DNA of 6,210 nucleotides from NCBI GenBank assembly GCA_947478535.1, contig CANJXD010000357.1, positions 1 to 6,210 of the forward strand, in the 5' to 3' direction. Below are positions 1-5,890 of this stretch, one piece after another (the first letter of the stretch is position 1; each line of letters begins with the position of its first letter). Under the pieces are notes generated by a model, which saw nothing but the letters and a program-made list of their open reading frames with translations, was not told the origin of the DNA and searched no databases. A program made the translations under genes and the position numbers. This stretch comes from Acetobacteraceae bacterium (GTDB lineage: Bacteria > Pseudomonadota > Alphaproteobacteria > Acetobacterales > Acetobacteraceae).

Positions 1-1116
1 CGCGCGCCAAGCCTCGATCTGGCGCCACCAGCCGGCCAGGGCCTCCCGGTCCTGGACCGTGGGCTCTTCCTTCCAGGCCTCGATCATCGCCGCCAGAACG
101 CGGCCCGCATCGCCCACGATCGGCACGTCAACCTTGACGTTCTTGTTGATCGAGGAGGGATCGATATCGGCGTGGATCTTCTTCGATCCCGGCGAGAAGT
201 GGGACAGCTTGCCGGTCACGCGGTCATCGAAGCGGGCGCCGATGTTGAACATGACATCGCAGCCATGCATCGTCAGGTTCGCCTCGTACGTCCCGTGCAT
301 GCCGAGCATGCCGATGAACTGCTTGTCGAGGGATGGGAAGGCGCCCAGGCCCATCAGCGTGTTCGTGCAGGGAAAGCCCGTCATGTGCACGAATTCGCCG
401 AGCAGGCGGGACGCTTCCGGCCCGGCATTGATGACGCCGCCGCCGGCATAGACCACCGGCTTCTTCGACGCCTTCAGCAGCGCCACCGCCTTGCGGATCT
501 GGCCCATATCGGGCTCCGACTGCGGGCGGTAGGACCGGTGCGGCTGGCTGGCCGGCGGCGCTTCGACGTAGGGCGCCTTATTGATCAGGATGTCCTTCGG
601 CAGGTCGATCACCACCGGGCCGGGACGGCCGCTGCGGGCGACATGGAAGGCTTCGTGCACCACGCGGGCCACGTCCTCGGACCGCTTCACCAGGTAGTTG
701 TGCTTGGTGGCGGGGCGGGTGATGCCGGTGGTGTCGGCTTCCTGGAAGGCGTCATTGCCGATCAGATGCGTCGGCACCTGGCCGGTCAGGCAGACCAGCG
801 GGATGCTGTCCATCAGCGCGTCGAGCAGGCCGGTCACCGCATTGGTGGCGCCGGGGCCGGAGGTGACGAGCACGCAGCCCACCCTGCCGGTGGACCGTGC
901 ATAGCCTTCCGCCGCGTGCACCGCCGCCTGTTCGTGGCGGACCAGGATGTGGCGAATGGCGTTCTGCTGGAAGATCGCGTCATAGATCGGCAGCACGGCG
1001 CCACCGGGATAGCCGAAGATGACCTCGACGCCCTGGTCCTTCAGCGCGCGGAGGACGACTTCCGCACCCGACATCGTCAGGGGCGTGGTGTCGGCGTTCT
1101 GGGCGGTGGCGGACAT
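1..1116 (-). CDS. ilvB: Acetolactate (acetohydroxyacid) synthase large subunit, N-terminal part
   Basis: The product is the ThDP-dependent catalytic subunit that condenses pyruvate with pyruvate or 2-oxobutyrate, the first common step of valine, leucine and isoleucine synthesis. The minus strand is open from the ATG at 1116 to the left edge, giving 372 of the usual 570-600 residues. The C-terminal ThDP-binding domain and any downstream small-subunit gene lie outside. Visible motifs are FGYPGGAVLPIYD (about 34-46), HEQAAVHAAEGYAR (61-74) with the catalytic Glu62, TSGPGATN (85-92), GQVP (112-115), DLPKD (171-175), GARFDDRVTG (293-302) and HADIDPSSINKN (315-326). These cover the PYR domain and most of the central FAD/nucleotide domain. 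The best upstream Shine-Dalgarno match, AGGA, is about 14 nt from the ATG, which is long. Met15 has no better site, so 1116 is kept. A paralogous name such as ilvI is possible, because the symbol cannot be settled without the neighbouring small subunit. Confidence 0.96.
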   Translation of the reverse strand, partial: MSATAQNADTTPLTMSGAEVVLRALKDQGVEVIFGYPGGAVLPIYDAIFQQNAIRHILVRHEQAAVHAAEGYARSTGRVGCVLVTSGPGATNAVTGLLDALMDSIPLVCLTGQVPTHLIGNDAFQEADTTGITRPATKHNYLVKRSEDVARVVHEAFHVARSGRPGPVVIDLPKDILINKAPYVEAPPASQPHRSYRPQSEPDMGQIRKAVALLKASKKPVVYAGGGVINAGPEASRLLGEFVHMTGFPCTNTLMGLGAFPSLDKQFIGMLGMHGTYEANLTMHGCDVMFNIGARFDDRVTGKLSHFSPGSKKIHADIDPSSINKNVKVDVPIVGDAGRVLAAMIEAWKEEPTVQDREALAGWWRQIEAWRA

Positions 1117-1175
1117 GGGGTGCTCGGCTTTCCTGCAATCAGCGAGCCGGCACAGGGGCGCCGGCAAGGAGCGGT

Positions 1176-1204
1176 GATCTACCCCCCTCGCCGCAGGGCG
1201 TCAA
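1176..1204 (-). promoter_or_regulatory. Candidate sigma-70 promoter for the acetolactate synthase gene
   Basis: On the minus strand, TTGACG (1199-1204) is followed after exactly 17 nt by TAGATC (1176-1181). The -35 matches the TTGACA consensus in five of six positions. The -10 is weak, with three of six. The -35 overlaps the miaA stop codon. The bases just upstream (about 1205-1260, the end of miaA) are unusually AT-rich for this genome and could act as an UP element. Initiation would fall near 1168, leaving a leader of about 50 nt. That leader has no ATG and so no classical leader peptide. It contains one short inverted repeat, GCCGGC at 1146-1151 and 1160-1165, without a U-tract. Confidence 0.45.
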
Positions 1205-2211
1205 CGCACTCCATCAACAATAGATACAATCTTTGCCTGATCGCTTTCCGAAAGTTGCGATAGACCATCGCATCGCGCATGGATGCTATGCGTTCGCTCG
1301 GGAGGTGCCAAAGCGTGGTGCCGGAACCAGGTCGCCTGGCGCTTCGTGTATTGCCCCGTATTGAGGATGGCGCGGTACGACGCGGCCTCCCGCGTCATGC
1401 CGCCGGCGAGGTGCGCCAGCAGTTCCGGCACCCCATGCGCCCGCATCGCCGGCAGCGCCGGGTCCAGGCCCAGGGCGCCGAGCGCCCTCACCTCCTCCAG
1501 CGCGCCGTGGTCCATCATCGCCGCCCAGCGCCGGGCGATGGCGGCGCGCAGCTGGTCCCGCGGTGGGTCGATCAGGATGGCGGCGAAGTGCCAAGGCGCG
1601 GGCGCGGCCTCCGCGGCCAACTGCCAGGAACGCAGGCCCCTGCCCGTGCCGAGATATACCTCATAGGCGCGGGAGATGCGCTGGCTGTCGGAGGGGCGGA
1701 GCATCGCGGCGCTTTCAGGGTCCACCACCGCGAGGGCCGCATGCAGCGCGGCCGGGCCTTCCTCCGCCAGCCGACGCCGCGCCTCGGCGCGGGCTTCCTC
1801 CGGCACGGTGGGAATCGCCGCGAGCCCCTGGGTGAGCGAGAGGAAATACATCCCCGTGCCCCCGCAGAGGATAGGCACCCGCCCCTCAGCCCGCGCCTGC
1901 GCCATCGCGGCAAGGGCTTCGCCGCGCCACCAGGCGACGGTCCCGGCCTCCGCCGCCGGGCGCACCCCATAGAGGCTGTGCGGCACCGTGGCTTCCTCAG
2001 CCGGGGTGGGACGGGCCGTGATGATGCGGAGCTCGCGGTAGACCTGCATGGAATCCGCGTTGATGACCGTGCCGCCGATGCGCTCGGCGAGCGCCAGGGC
2101 GAGTGCCGACTTGCCGCTGGCGGTAGGCCCGGCGACGAGGATCGCGGCGCCGCGGGAAACCGAAGGTTGCGTGCTGCTCAAGGCAATGGCAGAGGGCGCG
2201 GCGCATGCCAC
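1201..2211 (-). CDS. miaA: tRNA dimethylallyltransferase MiaA
   Basis: MiaA transfers a dimethylallyl group from DMAPP to N6 of A37 in tRNAs that read UNN codons, the first step toward i6A/ms2i6A. The 336-residue reading has the P-loop GPTASGKS at 28-35, NADSMQVY at 51-58 with the conserved Asp53, GGTGMYF at 117-123, and the C-terminal tRNA-contact segment QYTKRQATWFR at 287-297. Family members usually have 300-320 residues, and the surplus lies at both ends. The start is GTG at 2211, preceded by GGGTGAGG at 4 nt spacing. An in-frame stop at 2218-2220 means no earlier start exists. The only other initiator before the P-loop is TTG at 2181, which lacks a ribosome site. The last 20 codons are only about 43% GC, far below the rest of the gene, and are probably not part of the conserved fold. 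The gene diverges from serB with overlapping 5' ends. Confidence 0.96.
   Translation of the reverse strand: MACAAPSAIALSSTQPSVSRGAAILVAGPTASGKSALALALAERIGGTVINADSMQVYRELRIITARPTPAEEATVPHSLYGVRPAAEAGTVAWWRGEALAAMAQARAEGRVPILCGGTGMYFLSLTQGLAAIPTVPEEARAEARRRLAEEGPAALHAALAVVDPESAAMLRPSDSQRISRAYEVYLGTGRGLRSWQLAAEAAPAPWHFAAILIDPPRDQLRAAIARRWAAMMDHGALEEVRALGALGLDPALPAMRAHGVPELLAHLAGGMTREAASYRAILNTGQYTKRQATWFRHHALAPPERTHSIHARCDGLSQLSESDQAKIVSIVDGVR
2191..2196 (+). promoter_or_regulatory. Ribosome binding site of serB
   Basis: AGAGGG lies 8 nt before the ATG at 2205, and this fixes the serB start. It is inside the first codons of miaA on the opposite strand, so the two translation-initiation regions are antisense to each other. 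Confidence 0.65.
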
Positions 2212-3101
2212 ACATCCTCACCCTGATCGCAGCGCCTGGCGGGCTCGACCCCGTTCTGGTTTCCCGTGTCCGCGTCGCGCTGGAAGCGCTCGGCGCCCAG
2301 CCCAGCACGCCGGACTGGCTGGCGGAGCGGGAGGCGGTGGACATTCCCTTCCACGACGCCCCGCCCGAACAGGCCGCCGCCGCCGCGCGCACCGCGCTGG
2401 CCGGCGCGCCGGTGGATGCGGTGGCGATGGCGGCGGAGGGTCGCCGGAAGCGCCTGCTCGTCGCCGACATGGACAGCACGATCGTCACCTCCGAGACGCT
2501 GGACGAGATCGCCGCCTATGCCGGGCTCAAGGAGAAAATCGCGGAAATCACCCGCCGGTCGATGAATGGCGATCTGGATTTCCGCCAGGCGCTGGTGCAG
2601 CGCGTGGGCATGCTGGCCGGGCTCGATATCTCGGCGCTGGAAGGCACCTGGGCGCAGACGGAGATGATGCCGGGGGCCGCCACGCTGGTGGCGACGATGC
2701 GCGCCCATGGCGCGACCTGCTGCCTCGCCTCCGGCGGCTTCACCTTCTTCACCGGGCGAGTCGCGGAAAAGCTGGGCTTCCATCACCACGTGTCCAACGT
2801 CCTCATCATCGAGGATGGCAAGCTGACGGGCAAGGTCGCGGAGCCGGTCTTCGACCGCAACGCCAAGCTCGCCACGCTGACGCGGCTCGCCACGGAAAAC
2901 GGGCTGCCGATGGCGGCGACACTTGCGGTCGGCGACGGGGCGAATGACCTCGACATGATCGGCGCGGCGGGGCTCGGCGTGGCCTATCACGCCAAGCCCG
3001 TGGTCGCGGCCGCGGCGCGCGCGCGGGTGGATCATGCGGACCTGCTCGCCTTGCTCTACATGCAGGGCTACCGCCGCGGCGAGTTCCGCGACGGGCTGTA
3101 G
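2205..3101 (+). CDS. serB: Phosphoserine phosphatase SerB
   Basis: SerB is a cytoplasmic HAD-superfamily enzyme that hydrolyses O-phospho-L-serine to serine, the last step of the phosphorylated serine pathway. All HAD motifs are present in the 298 residues. Motif I is DMDST at 88-92, where Asp88 is the expected nucleophile and Asp90 the acid/base. Glu97 lies in SETLDEIA. Motif II is SGG at 176-178, the motif III Lys is about 221 in DRNAK, and motif IV is GDGAND at 243-248, which binds Mg2+. Residues 1-80 form a short N-terminal domain as in other proteobacterial SerB proteins, starting MPHILTLIAAP. The length is normal for the family. AGAGGG sits 8 nt before the ATG. The gene stands alone on the plus strand between two minus-strand units and ends 8 bp before a strong hairpin. 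Its promoter must lie within miaA coding sequence. Confidence 0.97.
   Translation: MPHILTLIAAPGGLDPVLVSRVRVALEALGAQPSTPDWLAEREAVDIPFHDAPPEQAAAAARTALAGAPVDAVAMAAEGRRKRLLVADMDSTIVTSETLDEIAAYAGLKEKIAEITRRSMNGDLDFRQALVQRVGMLAGLDISALEGTWAQTEMMPGAATLVATMRAHGATCCLASGGFTFFTGRVAEKLGFHHHVSNVLIIEDGKLTGKVAEPVFDRNAKLATLTRLATENGLPMAATLAVGDGANDLDMIGAAGLGVAYHAKPVVAAAARARVDHADLLALLYMQGYRRGEFRDGL
2216..2223 (-). promoter_or_regulatory. Ribosome binding site of miaA
   Basis: GGGTGAGG reads on the minus strand and ends 4 nt before the GTG at 2211. It supports that start over the TTG at 2181. It lies within codons 4-7 of serB on the other strand. Confidence 0.55.
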
Positions 3102-3109
3102 AAACGAAT

Positions 3110-3136
3110 ACGGCCCGGGGGAGACCCCCGGGCCGT
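3110..3136. terminator. Strong hairpin terminator between convergent serB and Do protease genes
   Basis: This is a perfect 12-bp stem (3110-3121 pairing with 3125-3136) with a 3-nt AGA loop. Eleven of the twelve pairs are G-C. It starts 8 bp after the serB stop codon and lies 21 bp beyond the protease stop codon. There is no long T-run on either side. The plus strand continues TGTGTCACC and the minus strand ATTCGTTTC, so the minus strand has the slightly better U-rich tail. The position and symmetry suggest a bidirectional terminator or transcript-end stabiliser for both genes. Confidence 0.8.
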
Positions 3137-3157
3137 GTGTCACCCTGGCGGGCAAGG

Positions 3158-4678
3158 TCAGCCCGGGGCGCCGCGCTGCGGCGCGCTGAGGCGTAGCGGC
3201 ACCCAACGCTGGCCCTGCGGCCCTTCGATCAGGAACAGCGCGGTGGCGCGGTTCTGCCGGCGCAGACGCTCCAGCCGTTCCTGCACTTCCTGCGGCGTGC
3301 CGACGCGTTCCTGCTGGATCTCAACGATCACATCGCCGGCCCGCAATTCCCGTTCCGCTGCCGTGCTGCCCGGCGTCACTTCCGTGATCACCACGCCACG
3401 GCTTTCGGCCCGCAGGCTGAAGCGTTCCCGCGCTTCCGGCGTGATGGGGCCGATGCGCAAGCCGAGCCCCGTGAGTTCGACGGTGGTCGGCCGCGCGGCG
3501 GGTGCCGGGGTGGCGGAGGCCTGCGCGGCTTCCGACGGCAGTTCAGCCACGGTCACGGACACCGTCACTTCCTTGCCATCGCGCCAGACCACGACGGGGG
3601 CGCTGCTGCCCACGGCGGTATCGGCGACGATGCGCGGCAGGTTCCGCATCTCCCGCACCTCCTGCCCGTTGAAGCGCAGGATCACGTCACCGGCCTGGAT
3701 GCCGCCCAGCGCCGCCGGGCCACCATCCTGCGCGCGGGCGACCAGGGCGCCGCGCGTGCCGTTGCGCAGGCCGAGGCTTTCCGCGATCTCATCCGTCACC
3801 TGCTGGATGTTCACGCCAAGCCAGCCGCGCCGCACGCGGCCGACATCGCGCAGCTGGTTCGCGATGTTGCGCGCCAGGTTGGACGGGATGGAGAAGCCGA
3901 TGCCGATCGACCCGCCGGAAGGCGAGTAGATGGCGGTGTTGATGCCGATCACCTCACCCGCCAGGTTGAACAGCGGGCCACCGGAGTTGCCACGATTGAT
4001 GGCGGCGTCGGTCTGGATGAAGTCGTCATACAGCCCCTGGCGGATATCGCGCCCACGCGCGGAGACGATGCCCGCGGTGACGGACCCGCCAAGGCCGAAG
4101 GGGTTGCCGATGGCCAGCACCCAATCGCCGACCAGCGCCGTGTCGCTATCCCCGAAGGTGACGAAGGGCAGCGGGCGTTCGGGGCGCACGCGCAGCACGG
4201 CGACATCGGTGCGTGGGTCCGTGCCCACCAGTTCCGCGCGCAGCGTCGTGTTGTCCTGCAGGACGACGTTGATCTCCTCCGCCCCGTCGATGACGTGGTT
4301 GTTCGTCACCACGATTCCGGAGGCATCGATGATGAAGCCCGAGCCGAGCGACTGCGCCCGGCGCTGCGGCTGCTGCGGGCGGTTGGGCTGGCCCTGCCCC
4401 GGCGGCCGGTTGCGTTCGAGGAAGTCCCGGAAGAATTCCTCGAAAGGGCTGCCAGGCGGCGCCTGCGGCACATCCGGCGCATCCCGCCCCGCGCGGGGCC
4501 CTGCCGCGGCGGCCTGGGTCGTCTGGATATTGACCACCGCCGGCAGCAGGCGTTGCGCGAGCGGCGCGAAGGAAGTGGGCGCCCCCGGTGGCGGCACCTG
4601 CGCCGCGGCGGGCGGTGGGACAAGTGCTGCAAGCGGCGCGGCGATGACCGCGGCAAGGACGAGGGAGGCGAAACGCAC
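3158..4678 (-). CDS. degP: Do/HtrA-family periplasmic serine endoprotease (DegP-like)
   Basis: This is a secreted protease/chaperone that removes misfolded envelope proteins. From the GTG at 4678 it has 506 residues. A Sec signal peptide covers about 1-26 (RFASLVLAAVIAAPLAAL core, likely cleavage AAA|Q). A Pro/Gln/Arg-rich loop lies at about 56-108. The trypsin-like domain (about 108-270) has the triad His128 (TNNHVI), Asp158 (RTDVAVL) and Ser232 (NRGNSGGP). PDZ1 is about 284-378, a Pro/Ala linker about 380-400, and PDZ2 about 402-497. The frame stays open to an ATG at 4747, but that would add 23 residues before the signal peptide and has no ribosome site. The GTG has AAAGGA at 9 nt. The gene follows DUF2065 by 111 nt and probably belongs to the hflKC transcript, though a separate promoter is possible. 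The symbol is a family label, since degQ or mucD orthology cannot be separated here. Confidence 0.95.
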   Translation of the reverse strand: MRFASLVLAAVIAAPLAALVPPPAAAQVPPPGAPTSFAPLAQRLLPAVVNIQTTQAAAAGPRAGRDAPDVPQAPPGSPFEEFFRDFLERNRPPGQGQPNRPQQPQRRAQSLGSGFIIDASGIVVTNNHVIDGAEEINVVLQDNTTLRAELVGTDPRTDVAVLRVRPERPLPFVTFGDSDTALVGDWVLAIGNPFGLGGSVTAGIVSARGRDIRQGLYDDFIQTDAAINRGNSGGPLFNLAGEVIGINTAIYSPSGGSIGIGFSIPSNLARNIANQLRDVGRVRRGWLGVNIQQVTDEIAESLGLRNGTRGALVARAQDGGPAALGGIQAGDVILRFNGQEVREMRNLPRIVADTAVGSSAPVVVWRDGKEVTVSVTVAELPSEAAQASATPAPAARPTTVELTGLGLRIGPITPEARERFSLRAESRGVVITEVTPGSTAAERELRAGDVIVEIQQERVGTPQEVQERLERLRRQNRATALFLIEGPQGQRWVPLRLSAPQRGAPG

Positions 4679-4687
4679 TGGTGACAA

Positions 4688-4693
4688 TCCTTT
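4688..4693 (-). promoter_or_regulatory. Ribosome binding site deciding the Do protease start
   Basis: AAAGGA on the minus strand ends 9 nt before the GTG at 4678. With the signal peptide beginning directly after that codon, it favours GTG 4678 over the upstream in-frame ATG at 4747, which has no purine-rich site at suitable spacing. Confidence 0.6.
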
Positions 4694-4789
4694 CTCAGGA
4701 CCGATCGTCGGGGAGGGCGGGTTCGCCCCTTCCCGCAAGATTGGCATGCCCAGGGGGAAGCGAAAGCCCCGTGATGCCCGGGAAGTGGC

Positions 4790-4984
4790 TCATCCCCGGG
4801 TGATCAGCCAGGCAATGGCGGTGCCGATCACCGCCGCGACAAGTCCGCCGAGCCGAAGGCGGTCCTCCGGCACGGCGGCGATCGAGGCAATCGCGCGGCG
4901 CATCGCGCCCGGAAAGACCGCATAGAGCAGCCCTTCGAGCGCGAGCACCACGGCGATTCCGGCCAGGACCTGGCCGAGCCCCAT
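4790..4984 (-). CDS. DUF2065 family small inner-membrane protein (YjeT-like)
   Basis: The protein has 64 residues with two hydrophobic segments: about 5-25 (VLAGIAVVLALEGLLYAVFPG) and about 46-62 (GGLVAAVIGTAIAWLI). They are joined by a short charged loop with the family-typical FPGAMRRAI and LRLGGL patterns. This matches DUF2065, whose E. coli member YjeT is encoded directly after hflC. The function is unknown. The conserved position suggests a role near the HflK-HflC/FtsH membrane complex, which is an inference only. The start ATG at 4984 is 9 nt after the hflC stop. An AGGA site at 4992-4995 overlaps that stop codon with 7 nt spacing, which suggests translational coupling to hflC. Orientation in the membrane cannot be fixed from the sequence. 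Confidence 0.88.
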   Translation of the reverse strand: MGLGQVLAGIAVVLALEGLLYAVFPGAMRRAIASIAAVPEDRLRLGGLVAAVIGTAIAWLITRG

Positions 4985-4993
4985 ATCCCTGTC

Positions 4994-5890
4994 CTAGCGC
5001 GAAGACTGGGTCAGCGGAGTTCCGACCGACGGCATGCTCTCCCGGAAGAAGCGGAAGAATTCGCTGTCAGGCGATAGCAGCAACCGGGTTTCACCCTCCG
5101 AGAAGGCTTCGCGATAGGCCTGCATGGTCCGCCAGAACTGGAAGAACTGGGGGTCCCGCTGGAAGGCATCCGCGAAGATGCGGATCGCTTCCTGCTCACC
5201 CTGGCCGCGGAGCACATCGGCCTGGGCCTGGGCTTCCGCGAGCAGCACGGTGCGTTCCCGCTCAGCGCCGGCACGGACCCGCACCGCCACTTCCGCGCCT
5301 TCGGCCCGGGCTTCGCGGGCCACGCGTTCGCGTTCGGACTGCATCCGGTTGAGGATGGCCTGGGTATTCTCCTCCGGCAGGTCGGCGCGGCGGATGCGGA
5401 CATCCGTCACCTCGATGCCGAAGCGCTTCGCCTCATCGTTCACCTGGCGGCGGATCTCGGCCATGATCCGCGTGCGATCCGTGGACAGCACGCTCAGCAG
5501 CGGCTCATTGCCCAGCACGCGCCGCAGCGCGGAGGTGACAATGGAATTCAGCCGCGCCCGGATGCCAACCTCCGCCGCCCCTGCCGTCTGGAAGAACAGC
5601 AGAGGGTCGATGATGCGGTAGCGGGTGAAGCTGTCCACCGTCAGGCGGCGCTGGTCGCCCAGGATGACTTCCTCGCCCGCCGCGTCGTAGTCGAGGAGGC
5701 GACGGTCGAAGCTGATGACGGCATCCAGCACCGGCACCTTGGCGTGCAGGCCGGGCTCGCGGATGACACGGATCGGCTCGCCGAGGCGGGTAATCAGCAC
5801 CTGCTGGGTCTGATGCACCGTGAACAGCGAGGCGGAGGCCGCAACCAGCAGGACCGCCGCGATCGCCGCGAGAATAAGGGCGCGGTTCAT
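4994..5890 (-). CDS. hflC: HflC, SPFH-domain modulator of the FtsH protease
   Basis: HflC pairs with HflK in a large membrane-anchored, periplasm-facing assembly that surrounds FtsH and modulates its degradation of membrane proteins. The 298 residues begin with one N-terminal membrane anchor (about 4-23) and then the SPFH/Band 7 domain. Visible HflC-type segments are VHQTQQVLITRLGEPIRV (about 25-42), EPGLHAKVPVLD (45-56), SFDRRLLDYD (60-69), the GIEVTDVRIRRADLPEE region (158-174), and a long Ala/Glu/Arg-rich coiled coil (about 175-235) containing RMQSERERVAREARAEG. The C-terminal part LLSPDSEFFRFF (271-282) is also typical. The length is close to the usual 290-330. The ATG at 5890 overlaps the hflK stop by 4 bp (ATGA). 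AGGGGA at 5898-5903, 7 nt upstream and inside hflK, supports this start and coupled translation. Confidence 0.96.
   Translation of the reverse strand: MNRALILAAIAAVLLVAASASLFTVHQTQQVLITRLGEPIRVIREPGLHAKVPVLDAVISFDRRLLDYDAAGEEVILGDQRRLTVDSFTRYRIIDPLLFFQTAGAAEVGIRARLNSIVTSALRRVLGNEPLLSVLSTDRTRIMAEIRRQVNDEAKRFGIEVTDVRIRRADLPEENTQAILNRMQSERERVAREARAEGAEVAVRVRAGAERERTVLLAEAQAQADVLRGQGEQEAIRIFADAFQRDPQFFQFWRTMQAYREAFSEGETRLLLSPDSEFFRFFRESMPSVGTPLTQSSR

Noticed and set aside
172..1263. Long open frame of 363 codons on the plus strand opposite acetolactate synthase
   Set aside because: It is antisense to a gene with unmistakable family motifs. Its translation is rich in Arg, His, Gly and Ala with no recognisable domain, as expected from GC-biased third positions on the other strand.
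1279..2226. 315-codon open frame on the plus strand opposite miaA
   Set aside because: Its composition is the same antisense artefact, while the minus strand encodes a complete MiaA with P-loop and tRNA-binding motif.
2178..3206. 342-codon open frame on the minus strand opposite serB
   Set aside because: It runs antisense across serB and through the terminator hairpin. It is low-complexity Arg/Gly/His-rich sequence, and serB has all its catalytic motifs.
4679..4789. Possible heat-shock (sigma-32 type) promoter in the gap before the Do protease
   Set aside because: A CTTGCGG resembling a -35 element is present near 4735, but no matching -10 element lies at suitable spacing, so it cannot be supported.
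4753..4800. Inverted repeats around the DUF2065 stop codon: CCCGGG at 4777-4782 and 4795-4800, and a small GAAA-loop hairpin at 4755-4770
   Set aside because: The stems are short or bulged, the loop of the first is 12 nt, and no U-tract follows on the minus strand. This is expected by chance at such GC content and is not supported as a terminator.
3930..4925. 331-codon open frame on the plus strand opposite the Do protease and DUF2065
   Set aside because: It is antisense to two well-supported genes, with a Ser/Arg/Pro-rich composition and no domain, so it is a shadow of GC-rich coding.
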